A DNA stretch of 64,000 bases, from NCBI RefSeq assembly GCF_000968685.2, contig NZ_LAKD02000079.1:1-64000 (forward strand), given 5' to 3'. The notes beneath the pieces are model-generated. The model saw only the letters and a list, made by a program, of their open reading frames with translations, was not told the DNA's origin and did no database searches. A program made the translations under genes and the position numbers. The DNA is from Streptomyces antioxidans. GTDB taxonomy: Bacteria > Actinomycetota > Actinomycetes > Streptomycetales > Streptomycetaceae. Below are positions 1 through 8,663 of this stretch, in pieces (the stretch's first letter is position 1; each line of letters begins with the position of its first letter).

Positions 1-25
1 CCCCGCTCCTCAAGCGCCGGAGGGG

Positions 26-126
26 CTGGGTTTGTCGGAGGCGCTGGGTTTGCTCGGGGGGCTGGGTTTGCCTGAGGGGCTGGGTTTGCCGCTAGGGGGT
101 TGGGTTTGCTCGGGTGCCTGGGTTTG
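26..126. repeat. 18-bp tandem repeat array downstream of filP
   Basis: The core CTGGGTTTG occurs at 26, 44, 62, 80 and 118, with a TTGGGTTTG variant at 100. The period is 18 bp with one 20-bp step. On the minus strand it would read as Pro/Ser/Lys repeats, but no supported gene covers it. The first unit, with the preceding CTCAAGCGCCGGAGGGGC, resembles the GC-rich intergenic repeat family common in Streptomyces genomes (recalled, not checked). It lies beyond the filP terminator and is probably non-coding. Confidence 0.75.
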
Positions 127-192
127 TTGGGGGCGGGCGTATGACTCTTGCCCGCTGGGGCGGGACCGTGGGCCTGGGCCCTGACATGCGCG

Positions 193-222
193 TGCCCCGC
201 GCCGCTTGGGCGGCGCGGGGCA
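193..222 (-). terminator. filP terminator hairpin
   Basis: CCCCGCGCCGC (195-205) and GCGGCGCGGGG (210-220) form a perfect 11-bp stem around a TTGG loop. Two more pairs extend it to 193-222. It begins 26 nt beyond the filP stop codon and has no U-tract, as is usual in Streptomyces. Confidence 0.75.
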
Positions 223-247
223 TGGGGCGCTCCGGTGTGGCCCAGGG

Positions 248-1186
248 TCACCGGGACTGCTGGGCCGGGACGCCGCGGGTGGCCGCCTCGTCCTCGCCCG
301 GGGCACCGGCCGCGGCCACCGCCGCACCGGTCAGCGTGGCCAGCATCTCGCGGACGTTGGTCAGCTGGGCGTTGATGCTGTCGCGGCGGTTGGTGAGGGC
401 CGCGAGCTCGCGCTCGGATTCGCTGCGGATGCGGTCCGCCTTGGCGTTGGCGTCGGCCACGATGTCCTCGGCCTGGCGCTGCGCGGTCTCCACCGTCTGG
501 CGGGCGCGGCGCTCGGCGTCGGTGCGCAGCTTCTCGGCCTCCAGGCGCAGCTGCTCGGCGCGGTGCTCGATCTCCGCGAGCCGCTTCTCGGCCTTGGCCT
601 GACGGGAGGCCAGGTCGCGCTCGGACTGCTCGCGGCGCTTGGCGAGGTTGGTCTCGAAGTCGGCGGCGGCCTGCGCGGCCTTGGCGCGGGTCTCCTCGAA
701 GAGGGAGTCCGCCTCCTCGCGCTTGGACTGGGCGTCCTTCTGCGCCTCCTGGCGCAGCGTGGCCGCTTCGCCCTTCGCCTTCTCGACGATCCGCGCGCCC
801 TCGTCCTCGGCCTTGGACTTGCGGTCGGCGGCGAACGACTCGGCGTCGTTGCGGACCTGCTGGGCGGCCGACTCGGCAAGCTCACGGTGCTGTTCGGCGG
901 CGCGCCGAGCCTCTTCGCGCAGATCCTTCGCCTCTTCCTCGGCGAGTCGAAGGATCTTCTCGACCCGGGCGCCGAGCCCCGCATAGGACGGCTCCGAATC
1001 GTTGATCTGGGCCTGAGCGTTCTGCGTCTCGAGGTGCAGCTCCTCGATGCGCTTTTCCAGAGAGGTAATACGGGCCAGTGCACTGTCACGATCGGCGACG
1101 AGCTTGGAAATGCGGTCGTCCACCTGACCGCGGTCGTACCCACGCCGCACGAGCTCGAAGCCGAAGGGGGAGGAAGTGTCGCTCAT
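248..1186 (-). CDS. filP: FilP, intermediate-filament-like coiled-coil protein
   Basis: This 312-residue protein is almost entirely heptad/hendecad coiled coil (about residues 35-285), rich in Glu, Ala, Arg and Lys, with a short low-complexity tail. The N-terminus carries RRGYDRGQVDDRI (residues 13-25), a DivIVA-like opening. Length, N-terminus and position directly downstream of scy match FilP of S. coelicolor (about 310 aa). FilP forms cytoskeletal filaments behind hyphal tips and interacts with Scy and DivIVA; older annotations call it a cellulose-binding protein. The ATG at 1184-1186 is preceded by AGGAA. A TAGGAT -10-like hexamer lies at 1227-1232 on the minus strand, so filP may have its own promoter within the 270-bp gap after scy. 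Confidence 0.93.
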   Translation of the reverse strand: MSDTSSPFGFELVRRGYDRGQVDDRISKLVADRDSALARITSLEKRIEELHLETQNAQAQINDSEPSYAGLGARVEKILRLAEEEAKDLREEARRAAEQHRELAESAAQQVRNDAESFAADRKSKAEDEGARIVEKAKGEAATLRQEAQKDAQSKREEADSLFEETRAKAAQAAADFETNLAKRREQSERDLASRQAKAEKRLAEIEHRAEQLRLEAEKLRTDAERRARQTVETAQRQAEDIVADANAKADRIRSESERELAALTNRRDSINAQLTNVREMLATLTGAAVAAAGAPGEDEAATRGVPAQQSR

Positions 1187-1456
1187 GGGGTTCCTGTCGA
1201 AAGAGACCGGTGAGGTGATAGAGGGAATCCTAGGGGGCCGAACGGCGTGTCATCGAGTCAACGTCTGTTTGATCTGCAGAATCTCCAGCCTTTTGAGTGG
1301 CAGTAAGACCGAGACCTCGTCACTCGTCGGGATGATACGGACAAGCCGTGATAGACGCAGCCTGACGCGTGACGCACGCGAGACTCACGCGAAACCGACG
1401 CGAGACTCAAGCGAAACCTCGATAGCCACGGCTGAGACTCGTTCCCCCGGATACGG
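1187..1456. promoter_or_regulatory. scy-filP intergenic region with a direct repeat
   Basis: This 270-bp spacer holds a 19-bp direct repeat, GCGAGACTCAMGCGAAACC, at 1378-1396 and 1400-1418 (one mismatch, 22-bp period). It also holds the TAGGAT candidate -10 for filP at 1227-1232. No open reading frame with Streptomyces codon bias was seen. A long gap between two functionally linked genes suggests separate control of filP. Confidence 0.45.
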
Positions 1457-4400
1457 CTACCCCTCCGACCGCTTTCCACTCCTCGTCGCTCCCGCACCCG
1501 CCGCCGTCTTGACTTGGCCGTTCTCCTTGCCGCCGGCGCCACCCGACGCGGGGGTCTCGAAGGATTCCAACGCCTCGAGGACGTCCTGGACACGGGAGAT
1601 CTCCGCGTTGATGTCCTCGCGGCGGCGCTTGAGCAACTCCAGCTCCCGTTTGCCCTCGTCCACGATCTGCTGGGCCTCGTCCGTGGCCTGGTTCCGGAGC
1701 CGGTCCGCCTCCCCTTCGGCCTCGGTCTTCTTCTGCTCGGCCTCCTTCAGCAGCCCCTCGGCCTTCTTCACCGCCGCGATCCGCACCCGGCTCGCTTCGC
1801 TCTCCGCCTCCGCGACCAGCGACTTGGCCTTCTCCTCCGCCTTCATCAGCTGTGCGGTGGCCGCCGCGACCAGCTTGTCGACCCGCTCGCCGGTGGCCTT
1901 CATCTGCTCCGCGGACTCCCGGCGGGCCCGCTCGTGCAACTCCTCGACCTCGGCCTCGGTCCGGGTGCGCAGCTCCTCGGCGCGCTCCCGGATGGCCGTG
2001 GCGTCGCCCCGGGCCTCGCCCAGCATGGTGTCGGAGTCCGTACGGGCCTTCTCCACCATGGCGTTGGACTCGGCCGTGGCCTCGGTGAGCAGCCGGTCCG
2101 CCTCCTGGCGGGCCACGCCCACCATGGTGTCCGCCTGCTCCTCGGCCGCGGTCGCCGCGCGCAGCGCGGCCTCCTGCGCCTCGGAGGTGAGCCGCTCGGC
2201 CTCCGCGGAGGACTCGGTGATCAGCCGGTCGGCCTGCTCGGCGGCGTCCGAACGCCGCTTGTTGGCGTCCTCGCGGGCCCGGTCGATCAGCCGGTCCGCC
2301 TCGGCCTGCGCCTCGTTGCGGATCCGCTCCGCCTCGGCCGCCGCCTCGGTCTCGACCCGCTCCGCCTCGGCGCGGGTGCGCGCCGCGTGCTGCTGCGCCG
2401 AACCGACGGTCTCCGCGGCCTCGTTGCGCAGCCGCTCCGCCTCGGTGCTCGCCTCCGCGTGCAGCCGGTCGGCCTCGTTCCTGGCCTCGGTGACCAGGCG
2501 GTCCGCCTGCTCGGCCGCCTCCGCGCGGATGGTGTTGGCATCCGCGCGGGCCTGGGCCCGGGTGCGGGCCGCGTCCTGCTCCGCGGTCGCCCGCGCGTCG
2601 GCCGCCTCCGAACGCAGCACCTGCGCCCGTGTGGTGGCCTCCGAGACCAGCCGCTGGGCCTCCTCGGTGGCGCCGTTGACGAGCGTATCGGCCTGCTCGG
2701 CGGCCTCGGTACGGGACTTGTTGGCCGAGCGCCGGGCCTCGTCAAGCGTCTCGTTGGCCTCGACGCGCAGCCGCTCGGCCTCGTGGGTGGCCTCGGTGAG
2801 CAGCCGGTCCGCCTGCTCGGCGGCCTCGGCGCGGCGCCTGCCCGCCTCCTCGCGGGCCTGCTCGGTCAGCTGATCCGACTCGGTGATCGCCTCCGCGACC
2901 GTGCGCTCCGCGAGCGACTTGGCGGCCTCGGACTCCTCGGTGGCCTCCCGCCGCACCCGGGTGGCGTCCTCCGAGGCGCGCTCCCGCTCCGCGTGGGCGT
3001 CCGCGCGGACCCGGTCGGCCTCGCCCTGCGCCTCCTCGCGCATCCGCTCCGCGGCGTGCTCCGCCGCGCTGCGCAGCGCGGTGATCTCCTGCTCGGCCTG
3101 CTCGTGCAGCCCGGCGACCGAGTCCCGCACCTGCTGGGCGGTCTGCTCGGCGGTGGCCACCAGCTCGGCGGAGGTCTGCTCGGCCTCCTCGACCAGCCGC
3201 TGCGCCTCCGCCTGCGCCTCGGAGACCCGGTTCCGGGCGGCGGCCAGCAGCTCCTCGCTCTGCTCCCGCGCCGCCGTACGCTCCGCCTGCGCCTCCTCGC
3301 GGGCGTCGGCCAGCAGCTCCTCGGCCTCGCGGCGGCGGCGGGCCGCCTCCTCCTGGGCGGCGGCCAGCGCCTCCGCGGCCTCGGTGCCGATCCGCTCGGC
3401 GGCGCTCGCCGCCTCCGCGCGCACCCGGTCGGCCGTCTCCTGGGCCTCCGAGCGCAGCCGCTCGGCCTCCGCGGCGGCCTCGCCGCGCAGCCGTACGGCC
3501 ACCGACTCGCCCTCGGCGCGCGCGTTCGACGCGTCCGCGGCGGCCTCGTCGCGCAGCCGGGCGGCCTCGTCCTCCGCCTGCTGACGCAGCCCGTTCAGCC
3601 GCTCGGCGGACTCGGTGCGCTGCCGCTCGATCTCCTCGGCGGTTTCCTTGCGCAGCCGCTCCGCCTCTTCGCGGGCGTCCCGCAGCGCCTCGTCGGCGGA
3701 GGAGAGCCGCTGCTCGGCCTCCTGGTGCAGCCGGTTCAGCTCGCCCTCGGCCTCGGCGCGGCGGTCCTCGGCGGCCTGCTCGGCCTCCTCGCGCAGCTCC
3801 TCGGCCGCGGTGGCCGCCTCCGACTTGACCCGCTCGGCCTGCTCCTCGGCCGAGGTCACCAGCTCCTCGGCCTCGCCACGGGCCCGCTTCAGCAGCTCAT
3901 CGGCCTGCCGGCGCAGCGCGTTGGCCCGCTCGATGGCCTCGGTGCGCACCCGCTCGCTCTCGGCGGTGGCACCGGAGCGGGTCTCCTCGGCGTCGGCCTT
4001 GGCCTTGGTCAGCAGCTCCTCGGCGGTGCTGGCCGCCTCCTCGATCTGCTGGACGGCCTCCCGGCGCGCCTCGGCGCGGACCCGCTCGCCCTCGGCGGCC
4101 GCCTCCGACTTCAGCTGCTCGGCCTCGCCGCGCAGCCGGCGGGCCTCCTCCTGCAGCTCGACGGTCTTGGCGCGGTACTCCTTGGTGTCGTCCTTGGCGG
4201 TGCCCTTCAGCTGCTCCGCGGTGTCATGCGCCTCGGCCCGCAGCCGGTCGGCCTCCTCCTCGGCCTCGCGCCGGATCCGCTCCGCCTCTTCGGTGGCCGC
4301 CTTGGTGGTGGACTGCGCCTTCTCCGAGGCGCGGCTCAGCACCTCCTCGGCGCTCCGGGCCGCCTTGGCCAGCTGGGCAGCGGAGTCCTCGGCGGCCCTG

Positions 4401-5455
4401 GCCCGGGCGTCGTCGCCCGCCTCGGCGACCAGTCGCTCGGCCTCGGCGCGGGCGTCGTCCCGCAGCTGCTCGGCCTCGGCCCGCAGCCGGTCGGCCTCCT
4501 TGGTGGCCTCGCCGACCAGCCGGGCGACCTCCGCCTTGGCGGTACGGGTGCGCTGCTCGTTGTCCGACTCGGCGGCGCTGAGCCGCTTGGCCGCCGCGTC
4601 CTTGGCCTCGGTGACCACCTTCTCGGCCTCGCCGCGCGCCTCCCTCAGCGCCTGCTCGGCCTCCTGCATCCGCTGCTCTGCGGCGCGGGTCTGCTCGGCC
4701 GCGGCACGGCGGGCCTGGTCCGCCTCGCTGGCGGTGGAGGTGCGCAGCTGCTCGGCGTGGTCGGTGGCCTCCTGGGCCTGGGTACCCGCGTTGGTCAGCA
4801 GCCGCTCGGCGTCGGTACGGGCCCGGCGCAGGATCGCCTCGGCCTCGGCGCGGGCGGCCTCCGCCTCGGAACCCAGCCGCTGGCGCGCCTGTTCGGTCAT
4901 CCGCTGGGCCTCGGCGCGGGCCTCGGCCAGGGCGTGCTCGGCCTCCGTCCGGGACTCGTCCATGAGCCGGCGGGCCTGCGCCTCGGTCCGGGCCCGCAGC
5001 TGCTCGGCCCAGGCCACGTTCTCGTTGACGTGGGACTCGACGGTGGCGCGGCGCTCGGCCAGCTCCTGGTCCAGCCGCTGGCGCCGGGCCACGGCCTCGG
5101 CGTGCAGCTCGGCCTCGAGCTGGGACTGCCGCTCGGCCTGCTCCTGGAGCAGGCGCTGGGTCTGGGCCCGGGTCTCGCGCAGCTCCCGCTCGGCGTTGGC
5201 GCGCAGCTGGTCCGCCTGGAGCTGCGCGTCCCGCAGCAACTGCTCGGCCTGATAGCCGGCGTTGGCGCTGTCGTAGGCGGGGCGGGCCGCCAGATTACGG
5301 CGCGCCTCATGCAGCTTGGCGCGCAGCACCTCGACTTGGTAGCCGAGGTCGTCGGCGTGCTGGACGGCCTTCTCCCGCTCGGTCTTCAGCCGCTCCATCT
5401 CGGCCTCGAACTTCGAGAGCTGATCGTCAGGCTCGTAGCGGTCGTAGCCCCGCAC
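1457..5455 (-). CDS. scy: Scy, giant coiled-coil polarity scaffold
   Basis: A 1332-residue protein consisting almost wholly of coiled coil. It is built from repeats of the form EAExLRxEAxExAERxxxEA, consistent with the 51-residue (hendecad-based) periodicity described for Scy. The N-terminus has a shorter canonical coiled coil (QLSKFEAEMERLKTE, from residue 12). The C-terminus has the conserved RREDINAEISRVQDVLEALESF segment, then a Gly/Ala/Lys tail. Scy of S. coelicolor (about 1326 aa) organises the tip-organising centre with DivIVA and FilP and controls branching. The start is a GTG at 5453-5455 with a weak ribosome-binding site. Its antisense strand is open over the same span, an artefact of GC skew. 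Confidence 0.94.
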   Translation of the reverse strand: MRGYDRYEPDDQLSKFEAEMERLKTEREKAVQHADDLGYQVEVLRAKLHEARRNLAARPAYDSANAGYQAEQLLRDAQLQADQLRANAERELRETRAQTQRLLQEQAERQSQLEAELHAEAVARRQRLDQELAERRATVESHVNENVAWAEQLRARTEAQARRLMDESRTEAEHALAEARAEAQRMTEQARQRLGSEAEAARAEAEAILRRARTDAERLLTNAGTQAQEATDHAEQLRTSTASEADQARRAAAEQTRAAEQRMQEAEQALREARGEAEKVVTEAKDAAAKRLSAAESDNEQRTRTAKAEVARLVGEATKEADRLRAEAEQLRDDARAEAERLVAEAGDDARARAAEDSAAQLAKAARSAEEVLSRASEKAQSTTKAATEEAERIRREAEEEADRLRAEAHDTAEQLKGTAKDDTKEYRAKTVELQEEARRLRGEAEQLKSEAAAEGERVRAEARREAVQQIEEAASTAEELLTKAKADAEETRSGATAESERVRTEAIERANALRRQADELLKRARGEAEELVTSAEEQAERVKSEAATAAEELREEAEQAAEDRRAEAEGELNRLHQEAEQRLSSADEALRDAREEAERLRKETAEEIERQRTESAERLNGLRQQAEDEAARLRDEAAADASNARAEGESVAVRLRGEAAAEAERLRSEAQETADRVRAEAASAAERIGTEAAEALAAAQEEAARRRREAEELLADAREEAQAERTAAREQSEELLAAARNRVSEAQAEAQRLVEEAEQTSAELVATAEQTAQQVRDSVAGLHEQAEQEITALRSAAEHAAERMREEAQGEADRVRADAHAERERASEDATRVRREATEESEAAKSLAERTVAEAITESDQLTEQAREEAGRRRAEAAEQADRLLTEATHEAERLRVEANETLDEARRSANKSRTEAAEQADTLVNGATEEAQRLVSEATTRAQVLRSEAADARATAEQDAARTRAQARADANTIRAEAAEQADRLVTEARNEADRLHAEASTEAERLRNEAAETVGSAQQHAARTRAEAERVETEAAAEAERIRNEAQAEADRLIDRAREDANKRRSDAAEQADRLITESSAEAERLTSEAQEAALRAATAAEEQADTMVGVARQEADRLLTEATAESNAMVEKARTDSDTMLGEARGDATAIRERAEELRTRTEAEVEELHERARRESAEQMKATGERVDKLVAAATAQLMKAEEKAKSLVAEAESEASRVRIAAVKKAEGLLKEAEQKKTEAEGEADRLRNQATDEAQQIVDEGKRELELLKRRREDINAEISRVQDVLEALESFETPASGGAGGKENGQVKTAAGAGATRSGKRSEG

Positions 5456-5675
5456 TGCGCGGTCCCATCCGTCCCCTGGTCGCGTTGGCGGCCGGCTCCG
5501 TAACCCTCCGGGTTCCCGGGTCCCTTGCGGTGTCCCGGGGTCCCTCGACGGGTTCCCTTGCGGTACCGACCAGGCGAGGTGCGTGCCGGGTCGGACCGGA
5601 GCTGGCCCTTCCGAAGAAATGGTGTCAGATCATCGGCGAAGCCCGGGCCGGACCCGAACCCTCTCCGTTTCCGTA

Positions 5676-5707
5676 CCCCGGCCGATGCAGCACTCTACCG
5701 GCCGGGG
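5676..5707 (-). terminator. Hairpin downstream of mce
   Basis: CCCCGGCCG (5676-5684) pairs with CGGCCGGGG (5699-5707) around a 14-nt loop, 24 nt past the epimerase stop codon. It would terminate mce transcription before the scy leader. The loop is longer than ideal. Confidence 0.45.
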
Positions 5708-5730
5708 AAGGGGTAGGTCAGTGGTCCGCT

Positions 5731-6195
5731 TCAGTGATCCTCTTCGTCCTTGTGCGCGGCGGGGCGCGCGGCGGGGTCCGCGGCGGTGACGAGCTCGGTC
5801 AGCACACCGTGACAGTCCTTGGGGTGGAGGAAGGTGATCCGGGAGTCCATCGAGCCGCGGCGGGGCTGCTCGTAGAGGACCCGGACGCCCTTGTCCCGGA
5901 TGGCCTCGGAGTCGGTGTCGACGTCGGCGGTGCCGAAGGCGATGTGGTGGACGCCCTCACCGTTCTTGGCCAGCCACTTGCCGACCGCGGAGTCCTCCCG
6001 GATCGGCTCCAGGAGCTGCAGGTAGGAGGCCCCGCCGTCGGAGGTCTCATTGATCTTGAGCATGGCCTCGCGTACCCCCTGCTCCTCGTTGATCTCGGAG
6101 TGGAACACCTCGAAGCCGTACGTGGCACGGTAGAACTCGACGGTCTTGTCGAGGTCGGAGCAGGCGATCCCGATGTGGTCGATTCTCGTCAGCAT
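5731..6195 (-). CDS. mce: Methylmalonyl-CoA epimerase
   Basis: This 154-residue protein of the VOC (glyoxalase) fold interconverts (2R)- and (2S)-methylmalonyl-CoA, linking propionyl-CoA carboxylation with the B12-dependent mutase. Metal ligands expected for the family are visible: His7 (DHIGIA), Gln60 (YLQLLEP), His83/84 (VHHIAFG) and Glu134 (LTELV). An acidic/His tail (HKDEEDH) ends the protein. It is divergent from the thiolase at 6334 and close to meaB, so the three form a short-chain acyl-CoA locus. The enzyme helps supply methylmalonyl-CoA for polyketide synthesis (pathway knowledge). Confidence 0.95.
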   Translation of the reverse strand: MLTRIDHIGIACSDLDKTVEFYRATYGFEVFHSEINEEQGVREAMLKINETSDGGASYLQLLEPIREDSAVGKWLAKNGEGVHHIAFGTADVDTDSEAIRDKGVRVLYEQPRRGSMDSRITFLHPKDCHGVLTELVTAADPAARPAAHKDEEDH

Positions 6196-6333
6196 GGGAA
6201 CAGTGCACCGCCGTACGGTCGGTTACGCAACGTGCGCGCGATCACACCGATGGGCCGGTGACCGCGCGGGTACTCGTCAGTACATTGACGATAACCCTCG
6301 TTAACTTCCTTCTCCTCGTGAAGGGACGCACCA

Positions 6334-7530
6334 ATGACTGGTACGACCTCTGTGATGGTGGCGGGCGCGCGCACGCCCATGGGACGGCTGCTGGGCAGCC
6401 TGCGCTCGCTCGAAGGCAGCGATCTGGGCGGGATCGCGATCAAGGCCGCGCTGGAGCGGGCCGGGGTGAGTGCCGAGCAGGTGCAGTACGTGATCATGGG
6501 GCAGGTGCTCCAGGCGGGCACCGGACAGATCCCCGCCCGTCAGGCGGCGGTCAAGGCGGGTATCCCGATGAGCGTGCCCGCCCTCACGGTCAACAAGGTC
6601 TGCCTCTCCGGGCTGGACGCGATCGCCCTGGCCGACCAGCTGATCCGCGCGGGTGAGTTCGACATCGTGGTCGCGGGCGGCCAGGAGTCCATGACCAACG
6701 CCCCCCATCTGCTGCCCAAGTCCCGCGGGGGGTACAAGTACGGCGCGGTCGAGATGCTCGACGCGATGGCGTACGACGGGCTGACGGACCCCTTCGAGCA
6801 CATCGCCATGGGCGAGTCCACCGAGAAGCACAACACCCGGCTGGGCATCCAGCGCGCCGAGCAGGACGAGTTCGCGGCCCAGTCCCACCAGCGGGCCGCC
6901 GCCGCGCAGAAGAACGGCCTCTTCGACGCCGAGATCACCCCGGTGGAGATCCCGCAGCGCAAGGGCGAACCGGTGGTCTTCGACAAGGACGAGGGCATCC
7001 GCGGCGAGACCACCCCGGAGCTGCTGGCCCGGCTGAAGCCCGCGTTCACCAAGGACGGGACGATCACCGCGGGCACGTCGTCGCAGATCTCGGACGGTGC
7101 CGCCGCGGTCGTCGTGATGAGCAGGGCCAAGGCCGAGGAGCTTGGGCTGGAGTGGATCGCCGAGATCGGCGCCCACGGGAATGTGGCGGGACCCGACAAC
7201 TCCCTCCAGTCGCAGCCGTCCAACGCGATCGCGCACGCCCTGGGCAAGGGCGGGCTGACGGTGGACGACCTCGACCTCATCGAGATCAACGAGGCGTTCG
7301 CCGCGGTCGCCGTGCAGTCAATGAAGGACCTGGGCGTCTCCCCCGAAAAGGTGAATGTGAATGGGGGTGCGATCGCCCTCGGCCACCCCATCGGGATGTC
7401 CGGCGCGCGCATCGCGCTGCATCTGGCGCTGGAGCTGCGGCGGCGCGGCGGCGGCACCGGCGCGGCGGCGCTGTGCGGGGGCGGCGGGCAGGGTGACGCG
7501 CTGATCCTGCGGGTGCCGGCGGGGAAGTAA
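6334..7530 (+). CDS. Acetyl-CoA C-acetyltransferase (thiolase)
   Basis: This 398-residue thiolase condenses two acetyl-CoA to acetoacetyl-CoA or cleaves it. The nucleophile is Cys90 (NKVCLSG), with His351 (GHPIGMSG) and Cys381 (CGGGGQGDA) completing the classical triad. Length is typical of biosynthetic thiolases. The ATG follows AAGGGA with good spacing. It is followed after 85 bp by meaB on the same strand, so it likely supplies or drains acetoacetyl-CoA next to the methylmalonyl/isobutyryl-CoA enzymes. The 138-bp gap to divergent mce contains TTGACG at 6285 but no good matching -10. Confidence 0.95.
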   Translation: MTGTTSVMVAGARTPMGRLLGSLRSLEGSDLGGIAIKAALERAGVSAEQVQYVIMGQVLQAGTGQIPARQAAVKAGIPMSVPALTVNKVCLSGLDAIALADQLIRAGEFDIVVAGGQESMTNAPHLLPKSRGGYKYGAVEMLDAMAYDGLTDPFEHIAMGESTEKHNTRLGIQRAEQDEFAAQSHQRAAAAQKNGLFDAEITPVEIPQRKGEPVVFDKDEGIRGETTPELLARLKPAFTKDGTITAGTSSQISDGAAAVVVMSRAKAEELGLEWIAEIGAHGNVAGPDNSLQSQPSNAIAHALGKGGLTVDDLDLIEINEAFAAVAVQSMKDLGVSPEKVNVNGGAIALGHPIGMSGARIALHLALELRRRGGGTGAAALCGGGGQGDALILRVPAGK

Positions 7531-7615
7531 CCCCGTACCGGAACCGCCGGTTTCCGTAGTGATCAAGCGGTTGTGATCAGGCGATTGTGCCCGAGTGATG
7601 AGGAGTACGGCACCC

Positions 7616-8575
7616 ATGGCTGATGTGCCCACGCTGGTGGAGCAGGCACGGCAGGGGCGGCCGCGTGCGGTCGCCCGGCTGATCTCGCTGGTCGAGGGCG
7701 CCTCGCCGCAGCTGCGCGAGGTGATGGCCGCGCTCGCTCCGCTGGCCGGGGGCGCGTATGTGGTCGGGGTGACCGGCTCGCCGGGGGTCGGCAAGTCCAC
7801 GTCGACCTCCGCGCTCGTCTCCGCCTACCGGCGGGCGGGCAAGCGGGTGGGCGTGCTCGCCGTGGACCCCTCCTCGCCGTTCTCCGGCGGGGCGCTCCTC
7901 GGCGACCGGGTGCGGATGTCGGAGCACGCCTCCGACCCCGGCGTCTACATCCGCTCCATGGCCACCCGCGGCCATCTCGGCGGGCTCGCCTGGGCCGCCC
8001 CGCAGGCCATCCGGGTGCTGGACGCGGCCGGCTGCGAGGTGATCCTGGTGGAGACGGTGGGCGTCGGCCAGTCCGAGGTCGAGATCGCCGCCCAGGCCGA
8101 CACCAGCGTGCTGCTGCTCGCACCGGGGATGGGCGACGGGATCCAGGCGGCCAAGGCCGGGATCCTGGAGATCGGCGATGTGTACGTGGTCAACAAGGCC
8201 GACCGGGAGGGCGCCGACGCCACGGCCCGTGAGCTCAACCACATGCTGGGCCTGGGCGAGGCCCGCTCGCCGGGCGACTGGCGGCCGCCGATCGTGAAGA
8301 CCGTGGCGGCCCGCGGCGAGGGGATCGACGAGGTCGTCGAGGCGCTGGAGAAGCACCGTGCGTGGATGGAGGAGCACGGAGTGCTCGCGGAGCGCCGGAT
8401 GCGGCGGGCGGCGGGTGAGGTCGAGACGATCGCGGTGACGGCGCTGCGGGAGCGGATCGGCGATCTGCACGGCGACCGCCGCCTGGGGGCGCTCGCCGAG
8501 CGGGTCGCCGCGGGCGGTCTTGATCCGTACACGGCGGCGGACGAGCTGGTGGCGGCGGTGACCGAGCGGGGCTGA
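7616..8575 (+). CDS. meaB: MeaB, G-protein chaperone of B12-dependent acyl-CoA mutase
   Basis: A 319-residue SIMIBI-class GTPase of the MeaB/ArgK family. The P-loop is GSPGVGKST (54-62) and the DPSSPFSGGALLGDRVRM switch region is intact. The G4 motif NKAD is visible in the second half. MeaB gates cobalamin loading and protects methylmalonyl-CoA or isobutyryl-CoA mutase from inactivation. I chose the ATG at 7616 because AGGAG (7601-7605) lies 10 nt upstream; an in-frame GTG-ATG at 7595 would add seven residues but has no good site. icmA lies ~10 kb downstream, a likely client. Confidence 0.94.
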   Translation: MADVPTLVEQARQGRPRAVARLISLVEGASPQLREVMAALAPLAGGAYVVGVTGSPGVGKSTSTSALVSAYRRAGKRVGVLAVDPSSPFSGGALLGDRVRMSEHASDPGVYIRSMATRGHLGGLAWAAPQAIRVLDAAGCEVILVETVGVGQSEVEIAAQADTSVLLLAPGMGDGIQAAKAGILEIGDVYVVNKADREGADATARELNHMLGLGEARSPGDWRPPIVKTVAARGEGIDEVVEALEKHRAWMEEHGVLAERRMRRAAGEVETIAVTALRERIGDLHGDRRLGALAERVAAGGLDPYTAADELVAAVTERG

Positions 8576-8605
8576 GGGAGCGGTGACCGAGCGGTGACCG
8601 CGCAA

Positions 8606-8642
8606 GGCTGAGGGAGCGGGGTCCGCCCCCGCTCCCTCAGCC
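8606..8642. terminator. Bidirectional terminator between meaB and the PepSY gene
   Basis: Two 16-nt arms (8606-8621 and 8627-8642) are perfectly complementary, from GGCTGAGGGAGCGGGG to its reverse complement, with a 5-nt loop. It sits between convergent genes and can serve both. Confidence 0.85.
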
Positions 8643-8663
8643 TGCTCCTGCTCCTGACGACGG

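Noticed and set aside
26..126. CRISPR array (18-bp period)
   Set aside because: Units are head-to-tail without unique spacers of CRISPR length, and no cas genes are near. The same holds for the 19-bp repeats at 14826-14882.
10..327. Minus-strand frame through the 18-bp repeats with Pro/Ser/Lys repeats
   Set aside because: It overlaps the filP end and terminator and has no ribosome-binding site. The repeats are better seen as intergenic.
206..1213. Open frame antisense to filP
   Set aside because: Shadow of filP with Leu/Gly/Arg-rich translation; no start signal.
1514..5503. A 1329-codon open frame antisense to scy (plus strand), rich in Gly, Leu and Arg
   Set aside because: It is the GC-skew shadow of the coiled-coil gene. 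It lacks a ribosome-binding site, family similarity and sensible composition.
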